This document shows, one piece after another, positions 1 to 9,192 of a stretch of 64,000 nucleotides of DNA. The notes beneath the pieces were generated by a model. It did not search any database and had not been told where the DNA came from. It was given only the letters and a program-made list of their open reading frames with translations. Every line of letters begins with the position of its first letter. Position 1 is the first letter of the stretch. The stretch comes from JAWWOL01 sp963797535 (GTDB lineage: Bacteria > Actinomycetota > Actinomycetes > JAWWOL01), in NCBI GenBank assembly GCA_963797535.1, contig CAWCPQ010000001.1:2480001-2544000 (forward strand), read 5' to 3'. Made by a program: the position numbers and the translations under genes.

Positions 1-1020
1 GCGGACGTGCATGCCGTCCTTCAGGGCCTGGCGGGGACGGCGCCGCGAGGCGTCGTCCTGCTGGTCGGCGGGACGAAGCCGACCACCGTCGGCGGCCGGG
101 CGGATCAGTTCGCTCAGGTGCCGCTGGGCAAGGGCGACGGGGTATCGGCGATTCTGCCCGCCAAGGGCGGCTTCGTCGTGGCGGTCACGCATCCACTGCA
201 GGCTCAGGGGCGGCCCGACGCTGACATCTACTGGGTGCACACCGACGGTCGCGCTACCCACATCACGGGGGCTGACGACCTGGTGCTCGCGCGCACCGGC
301 GACCGGATCTTCGCAATGCGCTACGGCTCGACCGACTCCCACGCCACCGACGCGCAACGCCATGGAACCGTCACTGAGCTGACCCTCGACGGGCACGTGG
401 TCGTCCAGCACAAGGTCGCCGCTGCGCTGCGCCTGGTCGCGGACACGAGCCGCGGGCTGCTGATCACGACTTACGGACTCGGTACGCCAGCCGAGCAGCT
501 CCAGCTGCTCGACCCGGCCACGATGGCCATCCGGTTGCGGATCATCCCCGTCGGCGCGGTCCTGCGCAACGGCGACTGGGTCGGCTGGACTCCCCCGTTC
601 TGTACCGAGCTGTGCGCCCTCACCGTCGTCAACGTGCGCAATGTCCAGCTGGAGGTGACGGTGCCCATCTCGCCCGACTTCTTTATCGCTGCGTTCGCCA
701 TGAGCCGGGACGGCCGCAAGCTCGCCGTGAGCTACTTCGGCCGTCATCCGGAGGGCAAGCTCGACGCCGCCCCTGGCTACGTCGAGGTGACCACGGTCGC
801 CACCGGCCAGGTCGTACGCATCCCCGGCGTCCGGACCGCCGAGAAGCAGGCCGCCGACCTGGCGTGGACCCCGGACGGGCGGTCGCTGGCGATCGGGGTG
901 GGGCTGACCGACCAGGACGAGCGGGGAATCGGGCTGTGGCCGGCGAACGGCGGCAGGTTGCGCGTGCTGCCCGGCCGCTACCCCGGCGGCTACCCGCCGT
1001 CGGCGCTGGTCGCCTCGTAG
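1..1020 (+). CDS. Beta-propeller-like protein, C-terminal part (partial at left edge)
   Basis: The reading frame is open to the first base of the window, so the true start lies upstream and only about 339 residues are visible. The visible part has spaced propeller-blade phrases such as SRDGRKLAVSYFG (about residue 235) and TPDGRSLAIGVG (about 290), which resemble the repeated strand-turn motif of WD40 or TolB-type propellers. A close Cys pair (FCTELC) sits near residue 201. No catalytic motif is visible. Function is unknown; a sensor or structural role of the propeller is only inference. Confidence 0.6.
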   Translation, partial: ADVHAVLQGLAGTAPRGVVLLVGGTKPTTVGGRADQFAQVPLGKGDGVSAILPAKGGFVVAVTHPLQAQGRPDADIYWVHTDGRATHITGADDLVLARTGDRIFAMRYGSTDSHATDAQRHGTVTELTLDGHVVVQHKVAAALRLVADTSRGLLITTYGLGTPAEQLQLLDPATMAIRLRIIPVGAVLRNGDWVGWTPPFCTELCALTVVNVRNVQLEVTVPISPDFFIAAFAMSRDGRKLAVSYFGRHPEGKLDAAPGYVEVTTVATGQVVRIPGVRTAEKQAADLAWTPDGRSLAIGVGLTDQDERGIGLWPANGGRLRVLPGRYPGGYPPSALVAS

Positions 1021-1105
1021 CCGGATCAGCTCCCGGCGAACGGGCATAGCTCGGGTAGCGGATCGCTTGTCTCCACTACCTGACCCCGGCGCACAGGAGG
1101 CCCCC

Positions 1106-2011
1106 ATGAAAGCCATCGTTCTGGACGAGTTCGGCGGACCCGAGGTTCTGCACGTAGTGGACGCCCCCGTGCCGGAGCCCGGCCCCGGCCAGATCCGGGT
1201 CGCCGTCCACGCAGCAGGCGTCAATCCCTACGACGGCAAGGTGCGCTCCGGATCCTACGAAAAGTTCTTCAAGACCCCGCTGCCGGCGATCCTCGGCCTC
1301 GAGCTGGCCGGGACGGTCGACGCGCTCGGCGAGGGCGTCACGGACGTGGCCATCGGCGACCGGGTGTTCGGCTGGGCGAAGCAGCCGGCCGGCTCGTACG
1401 CGGAGCTCGCCCTGTCCGAGACCTACGGCCGGTTGCCCGACAGCATCGACTTCGTCCGCGCGGTAACCCTGCCGGTGGCGGCGGAGACCTCTCTGCGCGC
1501 GCTCGGCCCACTGAACCTGCAGCCGGGCGAGACCTTGCTCATCCACGGGGCCAGCGGATCGGTGGGTGCACTGGCCACCCAGCTCGCGCTCCGAGCCGGC
1601 GTCACCGTGATCGGCACCGCCAGCGCCGAGAACCAGGAGCGGGTACGGTCCCTCGGCGCCATCGCCACGACCTACGGCGACGGTCTGGTCGAGCGGGTCA
1701 GGGCGCTGGCGCCCAACGGGGTGGACGCGGTCCTGGACACCGCCGGAAAGGGCGCACTGCCGGCTTCGATCGAGCTGCGCGGCGGCACCGAACGGATCGT
1801 CACCATCGCCGACCCCAGCGCTCGCTCGCTCGGCGTCGCGATGGCCCCCGGCGGCAGTGTCGACGTCGACCTCACCGGGCTGGCCGAACAGCTCGCCAGC
1901 GGAGAGCTGACGACCACGATCGGCGGCACCTTCCGGTTCAGCGAGGCCGCCAAGGCCGCCGAGGTCAACGACAGCGGTCACGCTGGTGGCAAGATCGTTC
2001 TCCTACCCTAA
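1106..2011 (+). CDS. NADP-dependent quinone oxidoreductase, zinc-free MDR family
   Basis: A 301-residue medium-chain dehydrogenase/reductase. The N-terminal GroES-like half has the family phrase AGVNPYDGKVRSG (about residues 37-49) and no zinc-ligand cysteine cluster, so it belongs to the quinone-oxidoreductase rather than the alcohol-dehydrogenase branch. The nucleotide-binding turn HGASGSVG is at about 147-154. I chose the ATG at 1106 because caggagg lies just upstream and the protein then starts MKAIVLDEFGGPEVL, the usual N-terminus; an in-frame start at 1067 would add an unlikely extension. It is a single gene, convergent with the ole operon. The physiological substrate is unknown. Confidence 0.9.
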   Translation: MKAIVLDEFGGPEVLHVVDAPVPEPGPGQIRVAVHAAGVNPYDGKVRSGSYEKFFKTPLPAILGLELAGTVDALGEGVTDVAIGDRVFGWAKQPAGSYAELALSETYGRLPDSIDFVRAVTLPVAAETSLRALGPLNLQPGETLLIHGASGSVGALATQLALRAGVTVIGTASAENQERVRSLGAIATTYGDGLVERVRALAPNGVDAVLDTAGKGALPASIELRGGTERIVTIADPSARSLGVAMAPGGSVDVDLTGLAEQLASGELTTTIGGTFRFSEAAKAAEVNDSGHAGGKIVLLP

Positions 2012-2029
2012 CGATCACTCGCCAGCGAG

Positions 2030-2995
2030 TCAGGACGTGGCGTAGGACCGGGCCAGCGCGGCAAAACCCTCGTCGAGGGTGACGGCCGGCCGCCACCGCA
2101 ACGCCTCGCGTGTGCGGCGTTGGTCGAACCAGTGCGCGGTCGCCAGCTGTTCGGCCAGGAACCGGGTCATCGGCGGGGTGTCCGTACGGTGCAGCACTCG
2201 CCAGCCCGCCTCGATCGCCGAGCCGACCGGAGCTGCGACGGACAGCGGCACCCTGCCCCGAGGACCCGGCACCCCGGCGGCCGCGCACAGCCGGTCCAGG
2301 ATCTCGGCCACCGGGCGCGGCTCGCCGTTCGTGACCACCAGCGCCTCGCCGTGCACCTCGGCCCGGTCGACCGCTGCGACGAGCGCGGACACGGCGTTGT
2401 CGATGTAGGTGGTGTCGATCAGCGCGGCCCCGGTCCCGATCAGCGGCAGCCGTCCGGCCCTGGCCCGCTCGACGATGCGCCCGACCAGCTGGGTGTCCCC
2501 GGCGCCCCAGACCAGGTGCGGCCGGATAGCGACAACGGACAGCTGTGGAGCATCCGCGGCCAGGGCGATCCGCTCGGCCATCGCCTTGGACCGGGCGTAG
2601 TGGCCCCTCGCCCCCGCGACGTCCGCCGGCCCCGCGCCAACCCCCACCAGCGCGGCTCCGGCATGAGCCACCGAGGGCGACGAGACGTGCACCAGCCGGG
2701 ACACCGATGAGGACGCACAAGCGTCGACGAGGATACGGGTGCCGGCCACGTTGACCTGCTCGTACGCTTCCCACGGCCCGACGACGTCGACCTTGGCCGC
2801 GAGGTGCACCACCGCGTCGCGGCCTTCGACGGCGCGCGCCACGACGTCGGCGTCGGCGACGCTGCCGAGCACCTCGGCGCATGACAGCCCGGAGGGTCGC
2901 CGCTGGAGCACGGTCACCTCGTCACCGCGATCGATCAGCGCCTGCGCCGTGGCCCGGCCCAGCAGGCCGCTCGCTCCCGTGACCAGGACCCTCAT
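2030..2995 (-). CDS. oleD: OleD, NAD(P)H-dependent 2-alkyl-3-ketoacid reductase
   Basis: A 321-residue extended SDR. The Rossmann motif GASGLLG is at residues 7-13 and the catalytic Tyr-x3-Lys pair is Y133/K137 (HYARSK). By family knowledge OleD reduces the 2-alkyl-3-ketoacid made by OleA to a 2-alkyl-3-hydroxyacid, the substrate of OleC. The assignment over other 3-beta-hydroxysteroid-dehydrogenase-like reductases rests on context: it is the last gene of an oleA-oleBC-oleD run, 4 bp downstream of the oleBC stop. It probably acts with OleB and OleC in a cytoplasmic complex. Confidence 0.85.
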   Translation of the reverse strand: MRVLVTGASGLLGRATAQALIDRGDEVTVLQRRPSGLSCAEVLGSVADADVVARAVEGRDAVVHLAAKVDVVGPWEAYEQVNVAGTRILVDACASSSVSRLVHVSSPSVAHAGAALVGVGAGPADVAGARGHYARSKAMAERIALAADAPQLSVVAIRPHLVWGAGDTQLVGRIVERARAGRLPLIGTGAALIDTTYIDNAVSALVAAVDRAEVHGEALVVTNGEPRPVAEILDRLCAAAGVPGPRGRVPLSVAAPVGSAIEAGWRVLHRTDTPPMTRFLAEQLATAHWFDQRRTREALRWRPAVTLDEGFAALARSYATS

Positions 2996-2999
2996 CGCG

Positions 3000-5523
3000 T
3001 CACGACCCGGCCAGCACGTCCGCCGCCCACGCCGCGAGCGCCTGGCGATCGACCTTGGACTGGTGCCGGATGTCGACCGGCAGCTCGTCGCGTACGAGAA
3101 CCGCAGCGGCTGCCGGCACCAAGCTCCGCACCTCGTCGGTCAACGCCATCGAGGCCAGCGGTCCGCGTTCGCGGGCCGTGGGTACGACGACGAGGACCAC
3201 CTGAGCCGTCCCAACCGGTCCCACCCCGACCGCGGCGGCGTGCTGCACCGAGGCCAGCGCCTCGACCCGCTGCTCGAGCCCCACCGGCGTGACCACGCCC
3301 GCCGCTGAGGCAATCACGTGCACCAGCCGCCCCTCGACCCACAGCCGACCCTCGGCGTCGAGATGGCCGACGTCACCGGTGCGGTGCCAACCCGGGTTGC
3401 GCGAGCTCGCCTGCTCGGTGATCCACAGCGCGTCGTAGCCCTCCTTCACGTGGTCGGCGCGTACGGCGATCTCGCCGAGCACGCCGACCTCGTCGGTCAG
3501 CTCTCCGTCTGCCGCGCCGGCCGGGGTCAGCGGGCTCAGCCGCACCTCGACGCCCGGCAGCGGCCGGCCCACGCAGACGCCTTCGCCCTCGCCGGCCTGC
3601 TCGATCTGGGCGAGGGAGATGTCCGTGACCGGCAGAACCTCCGTCATGCCGTACGGCGTGTGCGGGTCCGCGGCCGGGAGCACCCCGGTGAGCGCGGCGC
3701 AGCAGCGCGGCCGGGACGGGAGCACCGGCCGACATCAGCAAGCGCACCCGCCACAGCGCCTTGCGATGGGCTGGCGTGAGCTGGTCAGCGGTGGCGAGCA
3801 CGTTGCGCAGCGCGGCCGGGGAGGCGAAGACGACCGTGGCATCGAGCGAGGCGACGGCCTCGGCGAGCTTGACCGCGGTCAGGGTGCCCGGCGCGGTGAC
3901 GTCCATGTCGGGCACCGCCGAGCCGATGCCGAGCGCCGGCCCGTACAAGGCGAACGGGGCGAACGCTGCGACGATGCGGTCGTCAGCGGTGAGCGCATAG
4001 GTGGACCGGATCAGCGCAACCTGGGCGCGCAGCTGGCCGTGGCGGTAGACGACGCCCTTGGCCGGCCCGGTCGCCCCGGAGGTGAACACCACCGCGCACT
4101 CGTCCGCGGCCGTCGGCTCGGGCAGCCCGCCGCGCCCGCGGCCGGACCTGGCCAGGTCGGCGAGGGACAGGGAGGCGCCGAGCAGCCGGTGCGGCGGCCC
4201 GGTCGAGATCCGCAGGCCCGCCGGCCGAAGCCGCATCGCCCTCGCGGCTGCCAGCCCCTCGGTCGTGCCGATGACGTGGTCGACCCGCGCACTGCGCAGC
4301 GCCCGGCCCATGCCGCGCACGCCCAGCCCCTTGTCAGCCACGACGATGACGGCGCCCGCGCGCCAGACGGCGTAGACCGCGAGGGCGAGGTCCGCCGATG
4401 GCGGCACCAGCAGCCCCACCCGGTCGCCCGGACGAACGCCGTGGTGCACCAGGCCGGCCGCGACCTCGACCACGCGCCGGTGGAAGACGTGCCAGGAGAC
4501 GGTGCGTCCGCCGACCTCGACGACGGCCGGGCCGTGATCGTTGGCTCGTGCATCGAGCGCAGCCCACAGCTGCGGCCGCTGATCCTTGCGCGGGGGAGCC
4601 GCCTCCACCGCCGCGGCCAGACCGCTGACCCACTGCCAGACCGTGCTCGCATAGGCGGGCTCGTCCTCCATCACCAGGTGCGAGGCCTTGGCGAAGCGAT
4701 GGACGTCGGCGTGCGGAAGCCGCTTGCGCAGATCGGCGAGATAGGCCTCGCCGAACACCGGGTCGCGTGGTCCCCACAGCAGCAAGGCCGGCACATCGAG
4801 CGCCGGCAGCGCCTCGGCGATCGCGTCCACCGTCGGCCGGGTCGGGTGAGCTGGCACGAACGGGATGTCCGCCACGAAATCGCCGATGGCCTGTCGCTGA
4901 GCCGCGCTGGCGTAGGGGGACAGCAGTGCAGCGCGCACGTCGCCCGGCAGGTCGGAAAGGCTCGCCGTCGCCTTGACGAAGGTGGGCGTGCGCACGCACG
5001 CGAGGTCGCGCAGCGCTGCGGTGCTCGTCAGCCGGATCACGGCCGGACCGGCGGTGCCCTTGGGGATCTGGATCGCCGTGTTGCTGAGGACGAGCGCCCG
5101 AAGCTGGTCGTGGTGCTCGATCGCCCATCCCAGGGACACGGCGCCGCCCCAGTCGTGGGCGAGGGTGATCACGGGTCCGGTGATGCCGAGGGCAGCGGTG
5201 AGGCCGGACAGGTCCTCGACCCGTTGGGCCAGGGTGCGCGGTCCCGTACGTTCGGAGTAGCCCATGCCCAGCTGGTCCGGCGCGACCACCCGCCACCCCG
5301 GCAGCGCCTCGGCGATGACCTTGCGCCAGACGTAGGACCAGGTCGGGTTGCCGTGGACGCACAGCAGCGTCCCGACCGGATCGGCGACCCGGTTGTCCAG
5401 GACGTGCCAGGTGCGTTCGACCCCGTCGGCGTCGGGCGCTTGGACGAGGTGGGACCATGCCGGGTCGACGCCCGGCAGCGCCTCGGGAAGGGCGGGAGAA
5501 GGCTGGCCGGAGGGCCAGCTCAC
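3000..5523 (-). CDS. oleBC: OleBC fusion: beta-lactone decarboxylase plus beta-lactone synthetase (apparent frameshift)
   Basis: Two enzymes in one polypeptide of about 840 residues. The N-terminal alpha/beta-hydrolase (OleB) shows HGNPTW (57-62), a nucleophile-elbow Asp in AHDWGG (D124) and a late His in KASHLV (H282), as in haloalkane-dehalogenase-like OleB. The C-terminal ANL-superfamily part (OleC) has the adenylate-binding loop TSGATGPAKG (481-490). OleC closes the 3-hydroxyacid to a beta-lactone and OleB decarboxylates it to a cis-olefin. The GTG start at 5523 overlaps the oleA stop (GTGA), implying coupling. At about 3692-3700 the frame changes by one extra base: the upstream frame ends in nonsense after APVPAALLR and the downstream frame resumes at LTGVLPAADPHTPYGMTE. 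This is probably a sequencing insertion; otherwise the gene is broken. Confidence 0.88.
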
Positions 5524-6551
5524 CAGCGGATCTCGGTGCAGTTGGTGTTGAGGCCGGAGCCGATGCCCATCAGCAGGATCCGGTGGCCGGGCTCGAGCTC
5601 GCCGGCGTGCGTGGCCAGGGTGAACGGGATCGACGCCGGGCCGATGTTGCCACGAGTCGGGAAGGTACGGGGCACCCGGTTGGGGTCGATGCCGACGCGG
5701 TGGCACAGCGCCTGGGTGTGGATCTCGGACACCTGGTGCATCACGTAGCGATCGAGGTTGGACCAGTCGAAGTGTGCCGAGGCCTCCTCCCACATGCCCC
5801 CGGCCAGCTCGACGCCGGCGTCCATCAGGCCGCTGGAGTCAGTGCGCATCCGGTCGAGGTCGCCCACGCAGAGCTGGTTGTGCTCGGTGCCAGCTCGGCT
5901 GACGCCACCGATGATCCGGTGCCCCTCCGGGTGCTGGTCGGCCGGGCCGAGCACCATGGCCGCGGCGCCGGAGCCCAGGGTGAGCGTCGCGAACTCCGAC
6001 ATCACGTCGCGCGCGGTCACCTCGGGCTTCGACAGCCGGGCGATCGTGTTGTCCTGGACCGTCTGGGCATCCTCGCCGGCCACGACCACGGCGTAGGAGA
6101 TCTGCCCGCTGTCGATCATGGCCGACGCGAGCTGCATGCCGTTGACGAAGCCGAGGCAGGCATTGGACACGTCGAAGTTGATGCACGGGGTCGGCAGACC
6201 CATGGCGTGGTGCACCCCGACCGCCGTCGACGGCTCGAGGTGCGCTCGGCTCACGGAGGTGTTGATCAGCAGGCCGACCTGAGCGGGGTCGATGCCGGAC
6301 TCGGCCAGTGCCTTGTCACCGGCCATCGCCGCGCCGTCGGCAAAGGTCACCCCGTCGGCCCACCAACGCCGTTCGAAGATGCCGGCCAGTCGCTCCATCA
6401 GACCGGGGCGCAGGCGTACCCGGCGGTAGGTGGTCTCGAGCCGCTCGTCGAGCTCGGCTGAGGTGACGACCCTGGTGGCGTCGACGGCGCTGACAGAGAG
6501 CACGGCCGTGTTGGTGGGGCGATACATCGCGTTACCGATGGAGCCGGTCAT
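5520..6551 (-). CDS. oleA: OleA, thiolase-fold acyl-CoA condensing enzyme
   Basis: A 343-residue thiolase-superfamily protein of the FabH/KAS III type. The catalytic triad is visible: Cys132 in SNACLGF, His272 in YVMHQVSE and Asn302 in RGNIGPAS. A Glu (E106 in SRAHLEP) fits the active-site glutamate that separates OleA from ordinary FabH. By family knowledge it performs a head-to-head Claisen condensation of two fatty acyl-CoAs to a 2-alkyl-3-ketoacid. It is the first gene of the operon; its stop overlaps the start of oleBC. The gene sits downstream of bS22, separated by about 130 bp with a hairpin. Confidence 0.92.
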   Translation of the reverse strand: MTGSIGNAMYRPTNTAVLSVSAVDATRVVTSAELDERLETTYRRVRLRPGLMERLAGIFERRWWADGVTFADGAAMAGDKALAESGIDPAQVGLLINTSVSRAHLEPSTAVGVHHAMGLPTPCINFDVSNACLGFVNGMQLASAMIDSGQISYAVVVAGEDAQTVQDNTIARLSKPEVTARDVMSEFATLTLGSGAAAMVLGPADQHPEGHRIIGGVSRAGTEHNQLCVGDLDRMRTDSSGLMDAGVELAGGMWEEASAHFDWSNLDRYVMHQVSEIHTQALCHRVGIDPNRVPRTFPTRGNIGPASIPFTLATHAGELEPGHRILLMGIGSGLNTNCTEIRW

Positions 6552-6646
6552 GCACTTCCTCCCCGGGTCGGTTGGGCGGACCCGTCACAGCATTCCAGCC
6601 GGTCACCACGCGACGGACGCGGGGCACCGGCTGGGAGGGACAACGG

Positions 6647-6674
6647 CGCGCCGGACAGGTGTCTGCCCGGCGCG
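6647..6674 (-). terminator. GC-rich hairpin after bS22
   Basis: An 8-bp perfect stem (cgcgccgg / ccggcgcg) with a 12-base loop lies just downstream of the bS22 stop and upstream of oleA. There is no clear T-run after it on the minus strand, so it is a weak intrinsic terminator or an attenuator that lets some transcription pass into the ole operon. Confidence 0.4.
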
Positions 6675-6682
6675 GTTGACGC

Positions 6683-6781
6683 CTACTTCTTGTTACGGCG
6701 CTGAACGCGAGTCTTCTTCAGCAGCTTGCGGTGCTTCTTCTTCGCCATCCGCTTGCGTCGCTTCTTGATGACCGAGCCCAC
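6683..6781 (-). CDS. 30S ribosomal protein bS22 (AURKAIP1/COX24 domain)
   Basis: A 32-residue, extremely basic peptide starting from GTG: MGSVIKKRRKRMAKKKHRKL, then a Lys/Arg-rich tail ending RRNKK. This matches the small actinobacterial ribosomal protein bS22 found in mycobacterial ribosomes (the Rv0500B product). An internal ATG at residue 12 is an alternative start. Its neighbour 106 bp upstream is the small HTH gene, the same pairing as Rv0500A-Rv0500B near proC in Mycobacterium tuberculosis. It binds the small subunit rRNA. Confidence 0.92.
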   Translation of the reverse strand: MGSVIKKRRKRMAKKKHRKLLKKTRVQRRNKK

Positions 6782-6887
6782 AGCGCGACCTACCTGCTCT
6801 TCGAGACGTGCCGAAGCGGGCCGGAGATCCGGCGCCGCGATGACCCCCTACCCTACCCGCATGACGTCGCAGGGCCGAACCGCTCGG

Positions 6888-7091
6888 TCAGCCGGCTTCG
6901 ATGTAGGCGGCGGAGAGGTACTGGTGGACCGCTCGCTCGGGCACCCGGAAGGACCGGCCGACCCGCACGGCCGGCAGCTCGCCGGAGTGCACGAGCCGGT
7001 AGACGGTCATCTTGGACACGCGCATCAGGTCAGCAACCTCCTTGACGGTCAGAAAACTGACCTCGGGGAGGGGCCTGTCACTCTTCGGCAT
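6888..7091 (-). CDS. Small excisionase-type helix-turn-helix protein (Rv0500A-like)
   Basis: A 67-residue MerR-superfamily winged helix of the excisionase/BldC type. The core is LTVKEVADLMRVSKMTVYRL (about 14-33) followed by the wing VRVGRSFRVPERAV. Actinobacterial homologues of this size lie next to bS22 and proC; the context fits exactly. BldC-like proteins bind DNA head-to-tail and act as development or stress regulators; whether this one does is inference. It is a single gene reading into bS22. Confidence 0.85.
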   Translation of the reverse strand: MPKSDRPLPEVSFLTVKEVADLMRVSKMTVYRLVHSGELPAVRVGRSFRVPERAVHQYLSAAYIEAG

Positions 7092-7221
7092 TCAGCACAC
7101 CTTCAGCGCGTGTCGAGGGCCGGCTTCCCCACCGGCCCCACAAGTCGCACGCGATCTCTGTACGCAGAGTAGCGGCACGCGGGACCTGTGTGCAGGGGCA
7201 ACTTTCCAGGGGCCACTGGGA

Positions 7222-7238
7222 CGGGGCGAAACGCCCCG
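7222..7238 (-). terminator. Hairpin downstream of CAP-domain gene
   Basis: A 7-bp perfect stem cggggcg/cgccccg around a 3-base aaa loop lies about 55 bp after the stop of the CAP-domain gene and upstream of the HTH gene on the same strand. It lacks a long T-tract. Confidence 0.4.
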
Positions 7239-7290
7239 GATTGCCGCTCTTAACCCCTCGTTTCCGTTGCCCGGTCGGTGCCCGGCGCGC

Positions 7291-7813
7291 TCAGTGCTTC
7301 GAGGGCTGGCGCAGGATCAGCGACGCGTAGAGCAGACCCTTGTGGGCAGTGGCGCCCACTCCGATCTGCCGGAACCGGGGCGAGAGCAGGTCGACGTCGC
7401 TGGGCGAGTGCTTCAGGAACGCCTTCTCCAGGTCGACCAGCCGAGCCGCGCTGCCCACGTCCTCGCCGAGCCGCAGCCAGCCGTGCACCTCGATCGACAG
7501 GCGCGGATCGTGGAAGACCTTGCCAGCCCTGGCCATCGCCGCCGCGTGCCGGTGGGCAATCGTCGTCAGGTCGGCGGACTTGGCAACCGGCGCCACACCG
7601 GCAGCAGCGCGCTTGACGTTGATCCAGTGAATGAGCGCGTGCTCGACGGATTCCTTGTGCTTGGGCGCGCGGCTTGGGCGCCGGCTTGGGAGTCACGGCG
7701 CTGGCGGCGGCCGGGGCCGCCGCCGTGGCTGCCAGCAGCGCCGCCGCGAGGGCACCGGCCAGGGCGGCCCTGCGTGGACGTTGCAGCCGCACGCTCGTCC
7801 TTGCCAACGTCAT
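7291..7813 (-). CDS. Secreted CAP-domain (SCP/PR-1-like) protein with apparent frameshift
   Basis: The first 45 residues form a signal peptide (MTLARTSVRLQRPRRAALAG, then an Ala-rich hydrophobic core ending AAASA). A Pro/Lys linker (TPKPAPKPR) follows, and then the frame breaks: the CAP domain continues one base later as PKHKESVEHALIHWINVKR and runs to the stop at 7291 with typical CAP phrases (LTTIAHRHAAAMA, ENxxxG-like VDLLSPRFRQIGVG). The extra base lies at about 7664-7672 in a gcgcgc run. Total length minus one base is divisible by three (173 aa), so a sequencing insertion is the simplest explanation. CAP proteins are extracytoplasmic, of varied function; this one is short. Confidence 0.75.
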
Positions 7814-7936
7814 GTCCCTGATCCCAACCAGCCGACCGATGGCGCCCGAGATGGGAGAGCGTCGGCCTCAGGCTACGTGACAATCCGGTGAGCGGGGGTC
7901 CCACTTTCCACAGGCCCCCGGTTTTTGTCGCTGACC

Positions 7937-7976
7937 GCGGAAACTCTTCCACCGGATCCGGTGGAAGAGTTACCGC
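7937..7976. repeat. Near-perfect 40-bp palindrome
   Basis: The inner 30 bp (7942-7971) are a perfect palindrome with half-site aactcttccaccgga centred on the ggatcc between 7956 and 7957; four more base pairs (gcgg/ccgc) extend it beyond one mismatch. It lies in the 190-bp gap after the MacB-type permease stop and before the CAP gene start, both on the minus strand. It could be a dyad operator of the CAP gene or a transcription terminator; the lack of a spacer loop and T-run favours a protein-binding dyad or cruciform. Confidence 0.7.
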
Positions 7977-8003
7977 ACACGCGGCCAGTCCGAGCGCAGG
8001 GCG

Positions 8004-9192
8004 CTACTCCGAGCGCAGGGCGACGACCGGGTCCAGCCGGCCGGCCCGGCGGGCCGGGGCCACACCGAAGAAGATGCCGACCGCTGCCGAGACACCCGCC
8101 GCGAGCAGCGGCGACCACCAGGCGACCGTCGCAGGGACCCTGGACAGCTGCGCGATCAGCATGGAGCCGCCCAGCCCGATCCCGATGCCGATCAGGCCGC
8201 CGATCGTGGTCAGCAGCACCGCCTCGATCAGGAACTGGGCGAGGATGTCGCGCTGCCGGGCGCCGAGGGCTTTGCGCAGGCCGATCTCGCGGGTCCGCTC
8301 CCGTACCGAGACCAGCATGATGTTCGACACCCCGACCCCGCCGACCAGCAGGCTGATCGCGGCGATGGCGGCGAGCACCCCGGTCAGCAGGCCGAGGATC
8401 CTGCCCACGGTGCCGAGGATCTGGTCCTGGGTGACCGCCGAGAACTCCTGGTCCGGGTGTCGCTGCGTCGAGCACCGCCTTGCACCTGCGTCCTCGATGG
8501 CCGGGATCTGCTTGCGGCTGGGAGCGGTGACCGCGAGGGCGTCGACCCGTTCGGTGTCGAAGATCCGCTGCGCGGCCGTGATCGGGATGTGCACGACGTC
8601 GTCCTGACTGACGCCGAACGCGGCCCCGCGCGAGGCAAAGACGCCGATCACCCGGAACCGCACGCCGCCGATGGTGACCCGCTGGCCGATCGGGTCGACG
8701 TCACCGAAGAGCTTGCGGGCGGTCTCCGAGCCGAGGACCGCGACCCGGCGGCGGGTCTGCACGTCCGCCGGACTGAAGTAGTCGCCGCGTGCGATGGGCT
8801 CGTTGAAGACCGTGGGTACGGCGGCGTTGGTGCCGCTCACGGTCGCGAAGGCGTTGGCGGTCCCGGCGCGTACGTTCTCCCCGGACTGCAGGTCGACAGC
8901 GACCCCGTCCGGGGTGTTCGAGCGCCTGGCCGACGGCGGTGACGTCGGTGAGCCGCAGCCGCGAGGCGGTCGGCGCGGCGCCGATCTGGAACTTGCCGGG
9001 CACGAAGATCACGAGGTTGGAGCCGAGGCCCTGCACCTCGGACTCGACCTCGTTCTTGGCGCCGGTGCCGATCGCCACCAGGACAACGACCGCTGCCACC
9101 CCGATCACCACGCCGAGCATGGTCAGGACGCTGCGCAGCCGGTTGGCCCGCAGCGCGCCGAAGGCGACCCGGAACGCCTCCGAGAGCCTCAT
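8004..9192 (-). CDS. MacB-type ABC transporter permease (apparent frameshift)
   Basis: About 395 residues once one extra base is removed. The N-terminus has the FtsX/MacB transmembrane segment (LRANRLRSVLTMLGVVIGVA), a large periplasm-facing MacB_PCD-like domain, then three C-terminal helices beginning at ILGLLTGVLAAIAAISLLVG and the family phrase REIGLRKALGARQRDI. The frame shifts by +1 at about 8909-8914 (ccgggg context). A further 30-bp stretch at about 8443-8480 reads as a compensated double shift: IEDAGARRCSTQRHPDQ looks wrong while another frame gives AVLDA. The start overlaps the ATPase stop by four bases. With its partners it should form an efflux or extrusion pump. Confidence 0.85.

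Noticed and set aside
3619..5748. Long plus-strand reading frame opposite oleBC
   Set aside because: Composition is that of an antisense shadow of a high-GC gene; no family motifs, and the minus strand has clear enzymes.
5524..5793. N-terminal extension of oleBC into oleA
   Set aside because: The extra residues are the out-of-frame reading of oleA; the GTG at 5523 gives the normal OleB start.
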